From: UBA6197 sp047638075
GTDB taxonomy: Bacteria > Pseudomonadota > Alphaproteobacteria > Rhodobacterales > Rhodobacteraceae
Assembly (NCBI RefSeq): GCF_047638075.1
Contig: NZ_JBLJBV010000011.1
Span: forward strand, 1 to 9,648
Length of the DNA stretch: 9,648 nucleotides
Direction of reading: 5' to 3'
The position numbers were made by a program, and so were the translations under genes. Below, piece by piece: positions 1 to 6,190 of this stretch (within the stretch, counting starts at the first letter, position 1; every line of letters starts with the position of its first letter). Under the pieces are notes generated by a model that searched no databases, had not been told where the DNA came from, and worked only from the letters and a program-made list of their open reading frames with translations.

Positions 1-135
1 GCTGACCGAAATTGGGTGAAAAAAACGGCTTGATCAAGACGGATACTCGAGATCGGGATGAAGAACCTCGCCTACAACATGCGCCGCCTCGTTCAACTGC
101 GCCGCATCAACCCGTGTCCGGCGTGAAAACGTTCG
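1..135 (+). pseudogene. C-terminal tail of an IS5-like transposase (remnant)
   Basis: The frame that ends with TGA at about 127-129 reads GMKNLAYNMRRLVQLRR, which resembles the extreme C-terminus of IS5-type DDE transposases, where an 'AYN(M/L)RRLV' helix is common. The upstream part of this frame is closed by a stop at 31-33, so only about 30 residues are readable and no catalytic residue is present. The 5' part lies outside the window or is decayed. The following 190 bp up to the promoter of the next gene hold no recognisable gene. The assignment rests on a short motif, so the family is tentative. Confidence 0.35.
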
Positions 136-322
136 GCCAAGAACGCAGATCATGCGGCACATCATGCAAAATGGTCCGGAAATGGGCTGGGAATCATCAG
201 GTTGCACGCAACAACCTTGCAGCTGGCGGTCTTCGATGCGCGTTCCAATGCACTTCAGGTTGCATCACATGCTTCATAGTCGCGAAAACGGTCAAAAATC
301 GAGGTGCCCTGACGCCTAAATT

Positions 323-352
323 TTGACACATTCTCTTACGTCATGTTACCAT
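323..352 (+). promoter_or_regulatory. Candidate sigma70-type promoter of the VPLPA-CTERM gene
   Basis: TTGACA at 323-328 matches the -35 consensus perfectly. TACCAT at 347-352, after an 18-bp spacer, matches 4 of 6 positions of the -10 box. Transcription would start near 359, giving a short AT-rich leader before the ribosome binding site at 374-380. This is a motif match only. Confidence 0.35.
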
Positions 353-387
353 TTATCAATAAATTTTCAATTCAGGGGGGCACGAAT

Positions 388-2052
388 ATGGAAAAGATGC
401 AGAGATCGACGGCTATCGCGACCGCGCTTGTCTTGATAGCGTCGCAACCGGCCTTTGCTGATTTCATCAATGAACCATCCGCCTCGGGGCTAACAGCCGT
501 AAACATTACCGGGGTTGGTCGTAGTCCCGTCACCGGAGTCTATGACATCGACGGCCCGGTTTTTGATGCGACCGGCCGTCAATTGCATATCGGCTATTCA
601 ATGGGCGTTCCGGTCGCTTCACTCACCCTGAACAACCAGGTCGGCACTTATGACGTGATCGGGATCACCGGGTTGGGCCTTGCCTATGTCGGCAATGGAT
701 CACCTGGCGCATTGACCGTGACCGGCGATGGCGCCTTCATCGAGGCCGACACCACATGGTTCGGCCATGGAAACGACGCGACAGTGAATATTCTGGATGG
801 GGGCCGTTATTCGGGCGAGCGCACCTTCTTGGGCTTGGATGATTCAGGCACCCCGCCGGGCAATGTCGACGTGACTGTTTCCGGGGCCGGTTCGATCCTG
901 GAAACAGAAACGGTCTTTATCGGTTCGTCGAAAACTGCAACATCGTCTCGATCGGTTCTGACGGTCAGCAATGGGGGAACATTGTCGGCTGCGCCGACGC
1001 CAGGCGATCCCTACTCCTATGGCCAGATATATGTCGGAAATGATAGCCAAACCCGCGATGACAGGCTTTTGATCACCGGCGCCGGATCACGAGCAGAGGC
1101 GACCGACTTCGTCGGGCTGCTCTCACGCGCAGGGTCCGACCGGATTGACGTGCTCGACGGCGGCACGCTCGCCTCCCTGGGCACTGGGCCGGGTCAGGAA
1201 AGCGGAGACATCTGGGTCGGCGGTTTCGAGGCCCCGGCCGAAATGTTGATCTCGGGCACCGGATCGACGGTAGAGGCAGCGGGCGGCCTTAATGTTGGCT
1301 TTACGCGGTTTGTCGGTTTTGACGATCCCGACACCTACACTGGCCCGAACTTCGGCCGACATGATGGCATCGTCACGGTTACCAATGGCGGGCTCCTCGA
1401 TGTCGGCGGCGACATTATTCTTGATATCTCAGAGGGCTTTGACGCATCCGGGGGGGCGCTCGTGGGTGATCCCGTCAGTGCCGAGTTGGTTGTGGGTTCT
1501 GGCGGCACGGTTCAAGCGACAAATGTGATTGTCAATTCCGGGGGTGTATTGCGTGGTAACGGCGGTACGATCCTGTCCGACGTCACAATCAACGGCGGCT
1601 TATTGGCTCCGGGTTCGTCCCCCGGCATCATGACCATCGACGGCGATCTCGACATGTTCTCTGCAACGATCGAGATTGAGCTTGGCGGCACGGCACCGGG
1701 CTACTATGACATGCTGAATATCTCAGGCAACCTTTTTGCCGATAGCGGCACCATCTTCTCTTTCCTCACTGTGGACGGATTCACGCTGACGGCTGGCGAC
1801 AGCTTCGATATCTTCAATGTTATGGGCTTTACTGATATCGGGAATGCGATTTTCGATATTGCGGGGTTAGGCTTTGGAACAACGACCAGCTTCGTTAGTG
1901 GCCCGGGCGGGTCTTTGGCGCTGCGTATCGATTCTGTCGGAACAGCACCGTCGCCGGTGCCATTGCCCGCAGGTGGGGCTCTTCTATTGGGCGCACTGGC
2001 GTTGCTTGGTGCAGGACGTCTACGGCGGACCTTGGGTCGGAGCGTCGCCTGA
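388..2052 (+). CDS. Secreted repeat protein with VPLPA-CTERM sorting signal (T5SS/PEP-CTERM-associated repeats)
   Basis: This 554-residue protein is predicted to be exported and surface- or envelope-anchored. An in-frame ATG lies at 343, but the start at 388 is preferred: a strong AGGGGGG ribosome binding site lies at 374-380, and the protein then opens with a typical signal peptide (MEKMQRS, hydrophobic residues 9-18, probable cleavage after AFA at 22-24). Residues 95-400 carry degenerate repeats of the form 'vtGaGs.....tv.iGn...(a)tltVsnGGtl' (for example 110-140, 160-200, 228-260, 286-340, 366-395), as in the T5SS/PEP-CTERM-associated repeats of beta-helical passenger proteins. The stretch LAPGSSPGIMTIDGDL (406-421) is the usual end-of-passenger motif. 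The C-terminus has VPLPAGG (524-530), a hydrophobic helix (531-543) and a basic RLRR tail, which is the VPLPA sorting signal known to be processed by exosortase-type systems. No exosortase gene is in the window. The substrate or adhesive role is unknown. Confidence 0.85.
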   Translation: MEKMQRSTAIATALVLIASQPAFADFINEPSASGLTAVNITGVGRSPVTGVYDIDGPVFDATGRQLHIGYSMGVPVASLTLNNQVGTYDVIGITGLGLAYVGNGSPGALTVTGDGAFIEADTTWFGHGNDATVNILDGGRYSGERTFLGLDDSGTPPGNVDVTVSGAGSILETETVFIGSSKTATSSRSVLTVSNGGTLSAAPTPGDPYSYGQIYVGNDSQTRDDRLLITGAGSRAEATDFVGLLSRAGSDRIDVLDGGTLASLGTGPGQESGDIWVGGFEAPAEMLISGTGSTVEAAGGLNVGFTRFVGFDDPDTYTGPNFGRHDGIVTVTNGGLLDVGGDIILDISEGFDASGGALVGDPVSAELVVGSGGTVQATNVIVNSGGVLRGNGGTILSDVTINGGLLAPGSSPGIMTIDGDLDMFSATIEIELGGTAPGYYDMLNISGNLFADSGTIFSFLTVDGFTLTAGDSFDIFNVMGFTDIGNAIFDIAGLGFGTTTSFVSGPGGSLALRIDSVGTAPSPVPLPAGGALLLGALALLGAGRLRRTLGRSVA

Positions 2053-2097
2053 GCAGAATGAGAGATAGGGGGGGGCCGTACCAACCAGGTCTGTCAA

Positions 2098-2632
2098 GGG
2101 TTCTGCAATCACGATTTGCGGCAGGCTTCCACGCCTCGAATGCTTCGACCCGATGGTAGCGAATGGTGAGAGCGGAACGACGATGGGCTGGGACAGAGAA
2201 ACGATTGCGGGTTGCGGAGTACATAGATGCGAAGCGTTCTAAACTACCCGGCGGCCGGAAACCCTGCATCACCCCCTCTCGTTTTCGAAAAGGGAGATGG
2301 CTGTTTTCTGCATGGTTGTTGAGCCCCTTGTGTGACCAATGATCAAGGCCAGGCGCGACCTCGCGCTTGGCGGCGCCATAAGAGCGCAGCTTGTCCGTAA
2401 CGATCCTATTGGGCACGAAGCCCCAGCGTTTCATCAGTTTGACCAAAAGCCGCTTTGCAGCGCGCTTCTCTCGCCTAGATTGAAGGATTTCTCCAAGCAC
2501 AATGCCGTGTTGATCGACCGCGCGCCACAGCCCGTATGACCGGCCCGCTATATCCACGACGACTTCGTCTAAGTGCCAGATATCGCCGGGGCGCGGCTGC
2601 CGTCGCTGCAGAACGTGGGTGTCGCGCAGTTC
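2098..2632 (-). pseudogene. IS6-family transposase, N-terminally truncated
   Basis: On the minus strand the frame open from 2632 contains RRQPRPGDIWHLDEVVVDIA, LWRAVDQHG, RIVTDKLRSYGAAKRE and NNHAENSHLPFRKRE. These are hallmarks of the IS6 family DDE transposase (known DDE motif; D in HLDE, D in VTDK, E in HAEN are all present). The roughly 70 N-terminal residues that normally precede this core, with the DNA-binding region, are missing, and a stop codon (2633-2635) and AT-rich DNA replace them. The other end of the element is probably at 2098, where GGGTTCTGCAATC resembles IS6-type terminal repeats. The reading frame has no stop at this end and runs on to 1895, antisense to the VPLPA gene, so the C-terminus is not native as it stands. 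The partner inverted repeat is absent, so the copy should be unable to transpose by itself. Confidence 0.85.
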
Positions 2633-2772
2633 TTAATTGTGAGGTGACAAATTCAATGAAATCAACGTCTGTGCATCACTCTTACATATGATATCTTGCT
2701 TTTAATTCCGATATTTTTGCCCTTAAACCTGAGACAGGGTTCACAGGCTTGTGCGGCAAATATCGATAGAGA

Positions 2773-2940
2773 ATGATGGGCGACATACCCTTCGAGCCGG
2801 AGACCTTTCATCTGGGTTTCCTACCCAGCAAGCTGCACAAGGCCAGGCGTGATGGTATCCATCTGTTCGGCATTCGGTATTGGTCCGATGCCCTTGCAGG
2901 TCTTGTCGGGCGCGGGGATGGAAAGGTAGCCGCTCGTAGA
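2773..2940 (+). pseudogene. C-terminal scrap of a Mu/TniA-like transposase
   Basis: The frame starting right after a TAG at 2767-2769 reads FLPSKLHKARRDGIHLFGIR followed by YWSDALAGLVGRG. It resembles the beta-barrel C-terminal domain of Mu-type transposases (Mu-C/TniA/IstA-like proteins), where 'R.GI.lFGl.YWsdaL..lvGrg..v.vryDPrDlS' is typical. The expected YDPRDLS continuation is missing: similarity stops at about 2925, and the sequence then passes into the hairpin at 2950. Only about 45 residues are recognisable and no catalytic domain remains. Family placement is by recall of the motif and could not be checked. Confidence 0.5.
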
Positions 2941-2949
2941 GTGTGTTCG

Positions 2950-2979
2950 ATAGTGTCCGCTTTGTATGGGGGACACTAT
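2950..2979. repeat. Perfect 9-bp inverted repeat with 12-nt loop
   Basis: ATAGTGTCC (2950-2958) and GGACACTAT (2971-2979) are exact reverse complements separated by 12 nt. The hairpin sits just before the truncated IS66 TnpA start at 2990 and just after the Mu-like transposase scrap. It may belong to an IS terminus or leader. There is no T-tract, so a rho-independent terminator is unlikely. Confidence 0.5.
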
Positions 2980-2989
2980 TGGGCTTGGT

Positions 2990-3088
2990 ATGGCGCGTCG
3001 AACGAAGCGGCTTTGAACGGATGAGGAGAAGCGGTCGGTCCGTTTTCAGACGACAGCGGCGGGCGTGTCGGTGGCGCAGGTCGCGCGC
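2990..3088 (+). pseudogene. IS66-family TnpA (accessory OrfA), N-terminal fragment with nonsense codon
   Basis: From ATG at 2990 the frame reads MARRTKRL, then a TGA stop, then TDEEKRSVRFQTTAAGVSVA and QVAR. This matches the start of the small IS66 protein TnpA (typically MxRRTKRLWxDEEKRSxxxQTxxxGVSVAQVARRY). The expected Trp after RTKRL is the TGA, so a single TGG-to-TGA change explains the stop. Similarity ends after QVAR at 3088, where the expected RYxxNANLIFKW helix is replaced in the same frame by a different protein (the pRiA4b-like domain). It is therefore a truncated and mutated remnant that marks a recombination junction. Confidence 0.7.
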
Positions 3089-3478
3089 CTCAAGGTCACA
3101 TTGTCCGATGTTGATCCTCAGGTGCTTTGGCGCTTCGATGTGCCATTGAAGGTCAAGCTGAACCGCCTGCACGGTGTGATGCAGGCTGCCATGGGCTGGA
3201 CCGACAGCCACCTTTATGAGTTCCGGGCCGGCGGTGTCGGCTGGGGTGTCCCATATCCTGAATACGATTACGATGGCCCATTGCCCGTACGCAAAACCGG
3301 CCTGCTGGATGTGCTCGAAGATGTCGGCACCAGGACCATCCATCACGTCTATGACTTTGGCGACAACTGGCACCATGTGCTCAAGGTCGAGAAGATCAAT
3401 GATGCCATCCCGGGCGCCGCATATCCGCGCCTTGTCAGGGCCATCGGTGCCTGCCCCCGGCAATCTGCTGGACGATGA
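3089..3478 (+). pseudogene. Plasmid pRiA4b ORF-3-like protein, truncated at both ends
   Basis: About 130 residues match the plasmid pRiA4b ORF-3-like domain (PF07929 type): LKVTLSDVDPQVLWRFDVP, RLHGVMQAAMGWTDSHLYEF, HHVYDFGDNWHHVLKVEKI and AAYPRLVRAIGACP are the family's characteristic blocks in the expected order. The family usually continues after 'GACPPED.GG' with about 60 more residues (a helical end with 'FDP..FD'). Here the frame departs after GACP and stops at 3476-3478, so the C-terminus is lost. The native N-terminus is also missing: the open frame with a GTG at 3065 begins with SVAQVAR, which belongs to IS66 TnpA. Function is not established for this family; members are frequent on plasmids and mobile elements. 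The fused frame could be translated, but no ribosome binding site stands out at 3065. Confidence 0.75.
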
Positions 3479-3535
3479 TCGACCAAAGGGCGATCTGACA
3501 TCTTCTTTGAGTCGGGACGCATTTTGCGGAACCGC

Positions 3536-3577
3536 TTGACGAATGGCAATCACTTCCATAATTCCAGATGTATGGAT
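3536..3577 (+). promoter_or_regulatory. Candidate ars promoter with operator dyad over the arsR start
   Basis: TTGACG (3536-3541) and CATAAT (3557-3562) form a -35/-10 pair with a short 15-bp spacer. The predicted start of transcription, about 3569, falls only a few bases before the arsR ATG at 3572. TCCATA (3555-3560) and TATGGA (3571-3576) form a perfect 6-bp dyad with 10 nt between, covering the -10 box and the start codon. This is a sensible place for an ArsR repressor site. There is no convincing Shine-Dalgarno before 3572, so the message may be leaderless. Confidence 0.4.
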
Positions 3578-3949
3578 AAGAATAGCGCTCTCAACGCCTT
3601 TGCCGCACTCAGCCAATCCACCCGGCTTGACGTGTTCCGCCTGCTCATTAAGGCAGGGGAGCATGGGATGTCGGCCGGTGATATCAGTGGCACACTTGAG
3701 GTGCGCCAGAACACAATGTCGGCCAACCTTGCGATCTTGGCCCGGTCCGGCCTTATCCAGAGCAAACGGGAAGGTCGCAGCATCCACTATTTCGCCGACA
3801 TCAATGGAATGCGCGGCCTGCTTGCTTTTCTGATGGAAGAATGCTGCGGCGGCAGGCCCGAAAAGTGCCAACCAGTTCTCGACGAATTAGTCTGCGGCCA
3901 AGCACCGCCAAGGCCACCTGAACGCCACCCTTACGAAAGTTCGACATGA
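3572..3949 (+). CDS. arsR: ArsR-family As(III)/Sb(III)-responsive repressor
   Basis: This 125-residue protein is a SmtB/ArsR winged-helix repressor that releases its operator when it binds arsenite or antimonite. The N-terminal core ALNAFAALSQSTRLDVFRLL (6-25), the recognition region VRQNTMSANLAILARSGL (44-61) and the beta-wing KREGRSIHYF (65-74) are typical. The metal-binding candidates lie C-terminal to the fold: Cys91, Cys92 and Cys99 (CCGGRPEKC), with Cys108 a little further on. This resembles the C-terminal Cys trio known from Acidithiobacillus ArsR rather than the ELCVCDL site in the recognition helix of the R773 type, which is absent here. An in-frame ATG at 3524 would add 16 non-conserved residues; 3572 fits homologues (MDKNSALNAF). 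The stop overlaps the acr3 start by ATGA, so the two genes are probably translationally coupled. The last 15 residues are Pro/Arg-rich and poorly conserved. Confidence 0.92.
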   Translation: MDKNSALNAFAALSQSTRLDVFRLLIKAGEHGMSAGDISGTLEVRQNTMSANLAILARSGLIQSKREGRSIHYFADINGMRGLLAFLMEECCGGRPEKCQPVLDELVCGQAPPRPPERHPYESST

Positions 3950-5013
3950 CAGGCACATCGCTTCCCGCTGCTGCGGGTCTGGGAACCTTTGAACGCTGGC
4001 TTTCTGTCTGGGTGGCGCTTGCCATCGGCGCGGGACTGCTTCTGGGCAATCTGTTTCCGGGGCTGTTTTCGTTTCTGGCGTCGCTGGAGATCGCTTCAGT
4101 CAACCTGCCGGTGGCGGTCCTGATCTGGGCGATGGTCTATCCGATGATGGTCGGCGTCGATTTCGGGGCCCTGCGACAGGTGGGGGACAAGCCCAAGGGA
4201 CTGGTCGTAACGCTGGTGGTAAACTGGCTGATCAAACCCTTTACAATGGCCGCGCTTGGCGTAATTTTCTTTGAATATGTCTTTGCCGGCCTGATCCCGC
4301 CGGACGATGCACAGGCCTATCTGGCCGGCGTCATTCTGCTTGGGGCAGCGCCCTGTACTGCGATGGTGTTCGTCTGGTCAAACCTGACGCGCGGCGATGC
4401 CACCTATACGCTGGTACAGGTCAGCGTGAACGACGTGATCATGGTGTTTGCGTTTGCCCCCATCGTGGCCGTTTTGCTGGGTGTAACGGACATCGCCGTG
4501 CCGTGGGACACGCTCTTGTTGTCGGTGGGCCTCTATGTTTTGCTGCCGCTGGTCGCGGGCTATTTTACACGCAAAGGCCTTGTTGCGAAGGGTGGCGAGG
4601 CGGCAGTCGAGGCGTTCAAGGCCCGTGTGCAGCCGTTCTCCATCGCAGGGCTGTTGTTGACCGTGGTGCTGCTGTTCGGGTTTCAGGGCGAGGTCATCCT
4701 TGAGCGGCCGCTGGTCATCGTCCTGATCGCCATTCCGCTGCTCATCCAGTCCTACGGCATCTTCTTTCTGGCCTATCTTGCGGCGCGAGCGTGGAAAATT
4801 CCGTTCAACATCGCCGCCCCCTGCGCGCTGATCGGCACGTCCAATTTCTTTGAGCTTGCCGTCGCCGTCGCTATCAGCCTCTTCGGGCTTGGCTCTGGCG
4901 CGGCACTGGCGACGGTCGTCGGGGTTCTGGTCGAAGTGCCGGTGATGCTGTCGCTGGTCGCCTTTGCCAATCGGACTCAGCATTGGTTTCCATCCGAGAA
5001 GGACATCTCATGA
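3946..5013 (+). CDS. acr3: Acr3-type arsenite efflux permease
   Basis: This 355-residue inner-membrane protein has about ten hydrophobic segments and matches the ACR3 class of the BART superfamily, which expels arsenite using the proton gradient. It is not the larger ArsB class. Diagnostic blocks are VLIWAMVYPMMVGVDF (58-73), VVNWLIKPFTMAALG (91-105), LLGAAPCTAMVFVWSNLTRG (131-150) with the essential Cys137, VNDVIMVFAFAP (161-172) and ALIGTSNFFELAVAVAISLF (294-313) with Glu303, the counterpart of the conserved TM9 glutamate. Length and N-terminal cytosolic segment are normal. The start ATG overlaps the arsR stop (ATGA, 3946-3949) and the stop overlaps the arsC start (ATGA, 5010-5013), so the three genes form one tightly coupled operon. 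The sequence looks intact and functional. It is often annotated as arsB in databases. Confidence 0.95.
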   Translation: MTGTSLPAAAGLGTFERWLSVWVALAIGAGLLLGNLFPGLFSFLASLEIASVNLPVAVLIWAMVYPMMVGVDFGALRQVGDKPKGLVVTLVVNWLIKPFTMAALGVIFFEYVFAGLIPPDDAQAYLAGVILLGAAPCTAMVFVWSNLTRGDATYTLVQVSVNDVIMVFAFAPIVAVLLGVTDIAVPWDTLLLSVGLYVLLPLVAGYFTRKGLVAKGGEAAVEAFKARVQPFSIAGLLLTVVLLFGFQGEVILERPLVIVLIAIPLLIQSYGIFFLAYLAARAWKIPFNIAAPCALIGTSNFFELAVAVAISLFGLGSGAALATVVGVLVEVPVMLSLVAFANRTQHWFPSEKDIS

Positions 5014-5402
5014 CCATCGTCATCCATCACAATTTCGCCTGCGGCACATCGCGCAACGTGCTGAGCCTCATCGAGGCTTCTGGCGAGACGCCGGTGGTCA
5101 TCGACTATCTCGCCACCGGCTGGACCCGCCCGCAGCTATTGGCGTTGTTCGCCGCAGCCGATCTGACGCCACGCACTGCATTGCGGACAACAAAATCACC
5201 GGCAGAGGAGCTGGGGCTGCTCGATCCCACTGTGAGTGACGAAACCCTTCTTGCCGCGATGCTTGAGCACCCCGTTTTGGTCAACCGTCCCATCGTCTGT
5301 TCGCCCAAGGGGGTTCGACTTTGCCGCCCGAGCGAGGCCGTGCTCGACCTGCTCGACCGGCTGCCCCCGGCCCGGTGGCCAAGGAGGACGGCACGCCCCT
5401 GA
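5010..5402 (+). CDS. arsC: Glutaredoxin-dependent arsenate reductase ArsC, C-terminal frameshift
   Basis: ArsC reduces arsenate to arsenite, the substrate of Acr3, using glutathione and glutaredoxin. HHNFACGTSRNVLSL holds the catalytic Cys11 in the CGTSRN loop. Arg59 (TALRTTKSP), Arg93 (LVNRPIV) and Arg106 (RLCRPSE) correspond to the three oxyanion-binding arginines of R773 ArsC. The start at 5010 overlaps the acr3 stop and follows GAGAAGGA; a longer frame from 4983 lies inside acr3 and is not conserved. The frame stops at 5402 after RLPPARWPRRTARP. In the -1 frame from about 5380 the sequence continues VAKEDGTPLIDAEGNRVG and stops at 5429-5431, which is the normal family tail. Loss of one G in GCCCGGTGG (expected GCCCGGGTGG) explains this and would restore a standard 140-residue protein. 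The catalytic core lies upstream of the shift, so activity may survive, or the shift may be a sequencing error. Confidence 0.88.
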   Translation: MTIVIHHNFACGTSRNVLSLIEASGETPVVIDYLATGWTRPQLLALFAAADLTPRTALRTTKSPAEELGLLDPTVSDETLLAAMLEHPVLVNRPIVCSPKGVRLCRPSEAVLDLLDRLPPARWPRRTARP

Positions 5403-5854
5403 TCGACGCCGAGGGAAATCGGGTTGGTTGATACGATTAACCTTGAAGGCCGGCACTCCTTTAATGCACGACCCGCAACGCACGGTAACTTGCGGCAAGA
5501 AATTTCAGCGCGCCCACGCCACGAATGCGCCGACGAAAGCCTGATCAGCCTTCATAAAGCTGCTACAACACCCTAAGCGGTGTGCCAGCCCCGTGGTTTC
5601 GATTTGACGTGAGTTCGGGCATGCCGTTTTGCAACTGAGTTTGCGGGAGGCTGTCAGCCTGCCATCTGGCCCTGGTCGTCGACCGGATGCTGGTCCACCT
5701 CAAACGATCCGGCCGCCTGTTCATGCCACGGGGCGCCATGGCCGCCATGCGATAGACATCCTGCAAGTCGATGGTTACACCGGCTACGATGCCCTGGCTG
5801 AACCAAAACGTGTGGGCGGCGTGCCGCTGACGCTGGCTTACTGCTGGGCACATT

Positions 5855-5896
5855 CCCCCTCTCATGGTTTGCATGCAAACCATTGCCGGCAACGGG
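5855..5896. repeat. Short palindromic insertion, unit 1
   Basis: This 42-bp unit interrupts tnpC between CWAH and RKLHGIYQ. It consists of CCCCCTCTC (5855-5863), a perfect 20-bp palindrome at 5864-5883 (arms ATGGTTTGCA / TGCAAACCAT) and TGCCGGCAACGGG (5884-5896). Unit 2 at 6144-6190 has the same flanks around a different stem. The net insertion, judged from the expected TnpC protein, is about 37 bp. Confidence 0.6.
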
Positions 5897-6143
5897 CGCA
5901 AGTTGCATGGCATCTATCAAAAAGACGGCTCCGGGATCGCCGCCGAAGGCCTGCGCCGCATCGCCCAGCTCTACAAGATCAAGGCCAGCGTCCGGGGGCG
6001 CTTACCCGAGAAGCTTGACCATATTCATCGCCACTGGGATGGTCCGCAAATCTTTCTGACCGACGGCCGCGTCGAGATGGACACCAACCCGGTCGAAAAC
6101 ACCATCAGACCCATAACGCTCAATCGCAAGAACGCACTCTTCG

Positions 6144-6190
6144 CCCCCTCTCGGGATTTTGGCCTTGCCAAAACCCTGCCGGGCAACGGG
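6144..6190. repeat. Short palindromic insertion, unit 2
   Basis: This 47-bp unit interrupts tnpC between NALFA and GHDEGGRTW. It consists of CCCCCTCTC (6144-6152), a hairpin at 6153-6176 (arm GGGATTTTGGC, loop CTT, arm GCCAAAACCC, one bulged A) and TGCCGGGCAACGGG (6177-6190). The flanks equal those of unit 1 except for one extra G, while the stem differs. The net insertion judged from the expected protein is 43 bp. Confidence 0.6.

Noticed and set aside
1704..2084. Minus-strand open frame of 126 codons over the 3' end of the VPLPA gene
   Set aside because: It is complementary to the well-supported coding strand and has no start signal or domain.
2272..2294. A third CCCCCTCTC followed by TTTTCGAAAA, which recalls the palindromic units of the IS66 relic
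   Set aside because: It is ordinary coding sequence of the IS6 transposase (LPFRKREGV region), causes no frame break and lacks the TGCCGGCAACGGG flank.
2741..3871. Long minus-strand open frame of 376 codons
   Set aside because: It lies antisense to the recognisable pRiA4b domain and to arsR, its translation shows no domain, and GC-rich codon bias easily keeps the opposite frame open.
4378..4983. Minus-strand open frame of 201 codons
   Set aside because: It is antisense to acr3, and its Asp/Gln/Arg-rich composition is typical of the complement of a membrane-protein gene.
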